Shown piece by piece: positions 35,789 to 37,655 of a stretch of DNA of 37,655 bases; the stretch's first letter is position 1, and each line of letters begins with the position of its first letter. The stretch is taken from IMG/VR virus record IMGVR_UViG_3300032516_000076, positions 1-37,655 of that record. One strand, 5' to 3'. The position numbers and the translations under genes are program-made. The DNA comes from a virus. The notes beneath the pieces are model-generated. The model was not told where the DNA came from. It worked only from the letters and a program-made list of their open reading frames with translations, and made no database searches.

Positions 35789-37655
35789 TTAACTAAAAAC
35801 TTGGACCGTCAGGAAGGTCGTCGGGTTGACCCATTTTAACCCCGTCGCCTCGCCGGATTGTGCTTCAAGATGTTGTCCATTAGATCCCACTGTCAACTTA
35901 GATGCTGTGTTCGCCCCGGTTCCCCCGGCCAGATCTCCCTTGGCATCCCAAATTACATCTGTAGCAACAGCCTGATCGCCGGTATTATTTCCTGAATGAG
36001 TACCGCCAGAGATAGTACTGTCACCAGTAACTGTTAATGTTTTAGTGGCGGTTATAGCTAGAAACCCCGTAGACCAGGCGACGTCGGTTCCGTCACCAGT
36101 CAAGAATGCCCCCGCACCACCTTTAACAAGTTTAACCCACTTAGGAGTTGCACCTTGACCCGTAATAATATCCCCTCTGGCTACTGCCGCCGCCGTTGAA
36201 TCGGTATGAGTAGCTGATAATATTTCATGAGTACCGCTGGATGGTGTCTCCCAAGTCGGTGCCGCTGAAGCCCCGCCACTGGTTAATACCTTACCGGCAT
36301 CTCCGAAAGCTAATGCGGTTACATCCCCAGAACCATTCGAGTAAAAAGACCTCCACGCTGTTTCGTCCACGAACTGACTGAGAGTGGTATATCCGCCTCC
36401 GGCATGGGAGTGGAGAGTCGTTGCCCCGCCATCGGTCAAATCCGTCCAGTTCGTCCCCGTGAAGTTGGCTGAGTCCAAAAAGTAGGAACCGTGCTGGCCA
36501 TCGAGTAGGTCGGCATTGAGGTTGGTAACTACCGTTGTGGAGGCAACTATTAAAGGTGCCGTGCTTGTGGCGACATCTGATTCAAATGTCTGTGCTCTTA
36601 TCTCAAAACTTCCAGCATCCCAGTCTGCGGTCAATGCTTGGGTGCCATCTTTCCTTACAAATACAGAATTTAACACCTCGACAGATGTCGGAACGGCAAG
36701 AGAGGAGGCGTCCACACCTTCTGCGTACAACGCGATCGTGGCGTCTGATCCGGTTGCCTCTACGTTTGCGAACCATTTAATTATAATTCTGTCCGTGGCC
36801 GCGATAGTTACATCCGAGGTTACTGTGGCATGTAAATCTATAGCCGTTTTAGTGGTTATGTAATCAGATGTTTCCGAGGTCGCCCTCGGCGTTTCCGTCG
36901 TATCGGTAGCTCTGGTATATATGATGAAGTAAATTTTTGCCGGTTTTGTACCTGCGGTCTTTTCCGCATGAATGTGGGCGGGATACACTCCCGACTGAAG
37001 GGTAACTGCTCCGGGGATATTTGCATCGGTAGCAAAGTTAAATAGTGCTTGATTGTCACCCGCCCCTAAGGAACCAGAGGTAAAGGTAGATTCAGCCTCC
37101 CCCGTTAAGGATTCCAGCATTTTGTAATAAATTCCACCGATACTTGAAGCGGTATTATTGAAAAAATACTCCGATATAAATGAGATCGCTTGATCGACAT
37201 ACTCCTTGGTAACCAGATGGTTTGACGCCGTCGGGAATATACCTCCCACAACTCCGGTAAAATTCCTAGTACCGTCAATTAAAGAAAAGACTGATTCGTG
37301 AACTCCGTCCAGTAAATCGGCATTTAAATTAGTATTTACAGTAGTCGAGGTGACAGCAAACGGCGATGTACTAATAGCTAGGGTGTTCGTGAGTTGACCC
37401 GACATTGAAATTGTTGTTATCCCCCCCAATGCTCCGCTGGTTTCTGTGACCGTGGCGTTTTCGATTTGAGTCCCCGTCGACTCATAACGGAGCAGTCGAG
37501 CATCGGTCAAAGAGGCCACATGGACACTATCAATAAGATCGGCGTTTAGATTAGTATTCAGGGTCGTCGAGGTGGCGGCGTAGGGTGAGGTTCCGGTAGC
37601 TACGGTGTATATAAAGTTAGCGGCGGTCATTGCTCCTGTAATTGTCATGCTGTCA
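35789..37655 (-). CDS. Tail fibre, C-terminal part (continues from position 1)
   Basis: The open frame enters from the end of the window and stops at 35789. It continues the frame from 1425..1, since codon phase matches across 37480/1. It holds three degenerate repeats of the type TNLNADLLDG, at about 37310..37370, 36490..36545 and at the junction itself, then HSHAGGGYTTLSQF and a C-terminal Gly/Thr-rich region ending LTVQVFS. No S74 chaperone peptidase domain was recognised. The stop lies just before the next gene. Bases 37481..37655 duplicate the start of the window. Confidence 0.82.
   Translation of the reverse strand, partial: DSMTITGAMTAANFIYTVATGTSPYAATSTTLNTNLNADLIDSVHVASLTDARLLRYESTGTQIENATVTETSGALGGITTISMSGQLTNTLAISTSPFAVTSTTVNTNLNADLLDGVHESVFSLIDGTRNFTGVVGGIFPTASNHLVTKEYVDQAISFISEYFFNNTASSIGGIYYKMLESLTGEAESTFTSGSLGAGDNQALFNFATDANIPGAVTLQSGVYPAHIHAEKTAGTKPAKIYFIIYTRATDTTETPRATSETSDYITTKTAIDLHATVTSDVTIAATDRIIIKWFANVEATGSDATIALYAEGVDASSLAVPTSVEVLNSVFVRKDGTQALTADWDAGSFEIRAQTFESDVATSTAPLIVASTTVVTNLNADLLDGQHGSYFLDSANFTGTNWTDLTDGGATTLHSHAGGGYTTLSQFVDETAWRSFYSNGSGDVTALAFGDAGKVLTSGGASAAPTWETPSSGTHEILSATHTDSTAAAVARGDIITGQGATPKWVKLVKGGAGAFLTGDGTDVAWSTGFLAITATKTLTVTGDSTISGGTHSGNNTGDQAVATDVIWDAKGDLAGGTGANTASKLTVGSNGQHLEAQSGEATGLKWVNPTTFLTVQVFS
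37481..37655. repeat. Terminal direct repeat (right copy)
   Basis: Same as 1..175 with two mismatches. It codes for one of the fibre's TNLNADL-type repeats, so a genuine internal repeat could also have caused the assembly overlap. Confidence 0.93.

Overview
This 37,655-base window looks like a complete, tailed (probably short-tailed, podovirus-like) bacteriophage genome assembled as a circle or terminally redundant molecule. The first 175 bases recur at the end (37481..37655) with two mismatches, and the reading frame of a large tail-fibre gene runs unbroken across that junction, so the unique length is about 37,480 bases. Almost every gene lies on the minus strand. The exceptions are a two-gene plus-strand cassette (16680..17097) and a probable plus-strand small RNA (about 27966..28037). 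No integrase, lysogeny repressor, DNA polymerase, primase, helicase or tRNA gene was recognised, so the phage probably leans on host replication enzymes. The host cannot be fixed from sequence alone. The standard code is used. Gene starts are of two kinds: classical Shine-Dalgarno starts, and many starts with a TATAAT-like hexamer 6-8 bases before ATG, the geometry expected of leaderless mRNAs. The Pro/Thr-linker secreted protein recalls surface proteins of Chloroflexota or Patescibacteria, but that is a guess from memory.

Layout in the direction of minus-strand transcription (descending coordinates): (1) 16434 to 10421: ParB-like/DNA methyltransferase fusion, small-terminase candidate, large terminase, zinc-ribbon protein, portal and three small proteins. 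(2) 10389 to 3212: scaffold, HNH endonuclease, major capsid protein, decoration-type proteins, beta-helix protein, small head proteins and head-tail adaptor. (3) 3203 to 1, continuing at 37480 to 31025: beta-propeller-like nozzle, short fibre fragment, 1,038-residue tail fibre spanning the junction, LamG-like lectin protein and two long putative internal virion/ejection proteins. (4) 31010 to 28222: lysis block (coiled-coil membrane protein, C39-like peptidase endolysin, holin) and an HNH endonuclease. (5) 28221 to 27827: non-coding region with a promoter-plus-terminator small RNA and tandem repeats. (6) 27826 to 17127: early module with a winged-helix replication initiator carrying iteron-like repeats inside its gene, a string of tiny overlapping genes, RecB-like nuclease, secreted FN3 protein, OB-fold-like protein, a methyltransferase/CYTH/GTP-cyclohydrolase cassette, NinG/Rap-like nuclease and several zinc-ribbon proteins.

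The most unusual items are: the translationally coupled SAM-methyltransferase, CYTH triphosphatase and divergent FolE cassette behind its own near-consensus promoter; the roughly 70-nt plus-strand RNA with a TTGCCA-17-TATAAT promoter and a T7 tail; the leaderless-type starts; the iterons in the initiator gene; a secreted Pro/Thr-FN3 protein; a likely frameshift at the 5' end of the adaptor gene; and a tail-fibre gene that seems to have been split and re-formed around an inserted module. All functional names come from reading motifs by eye; no database search was run.
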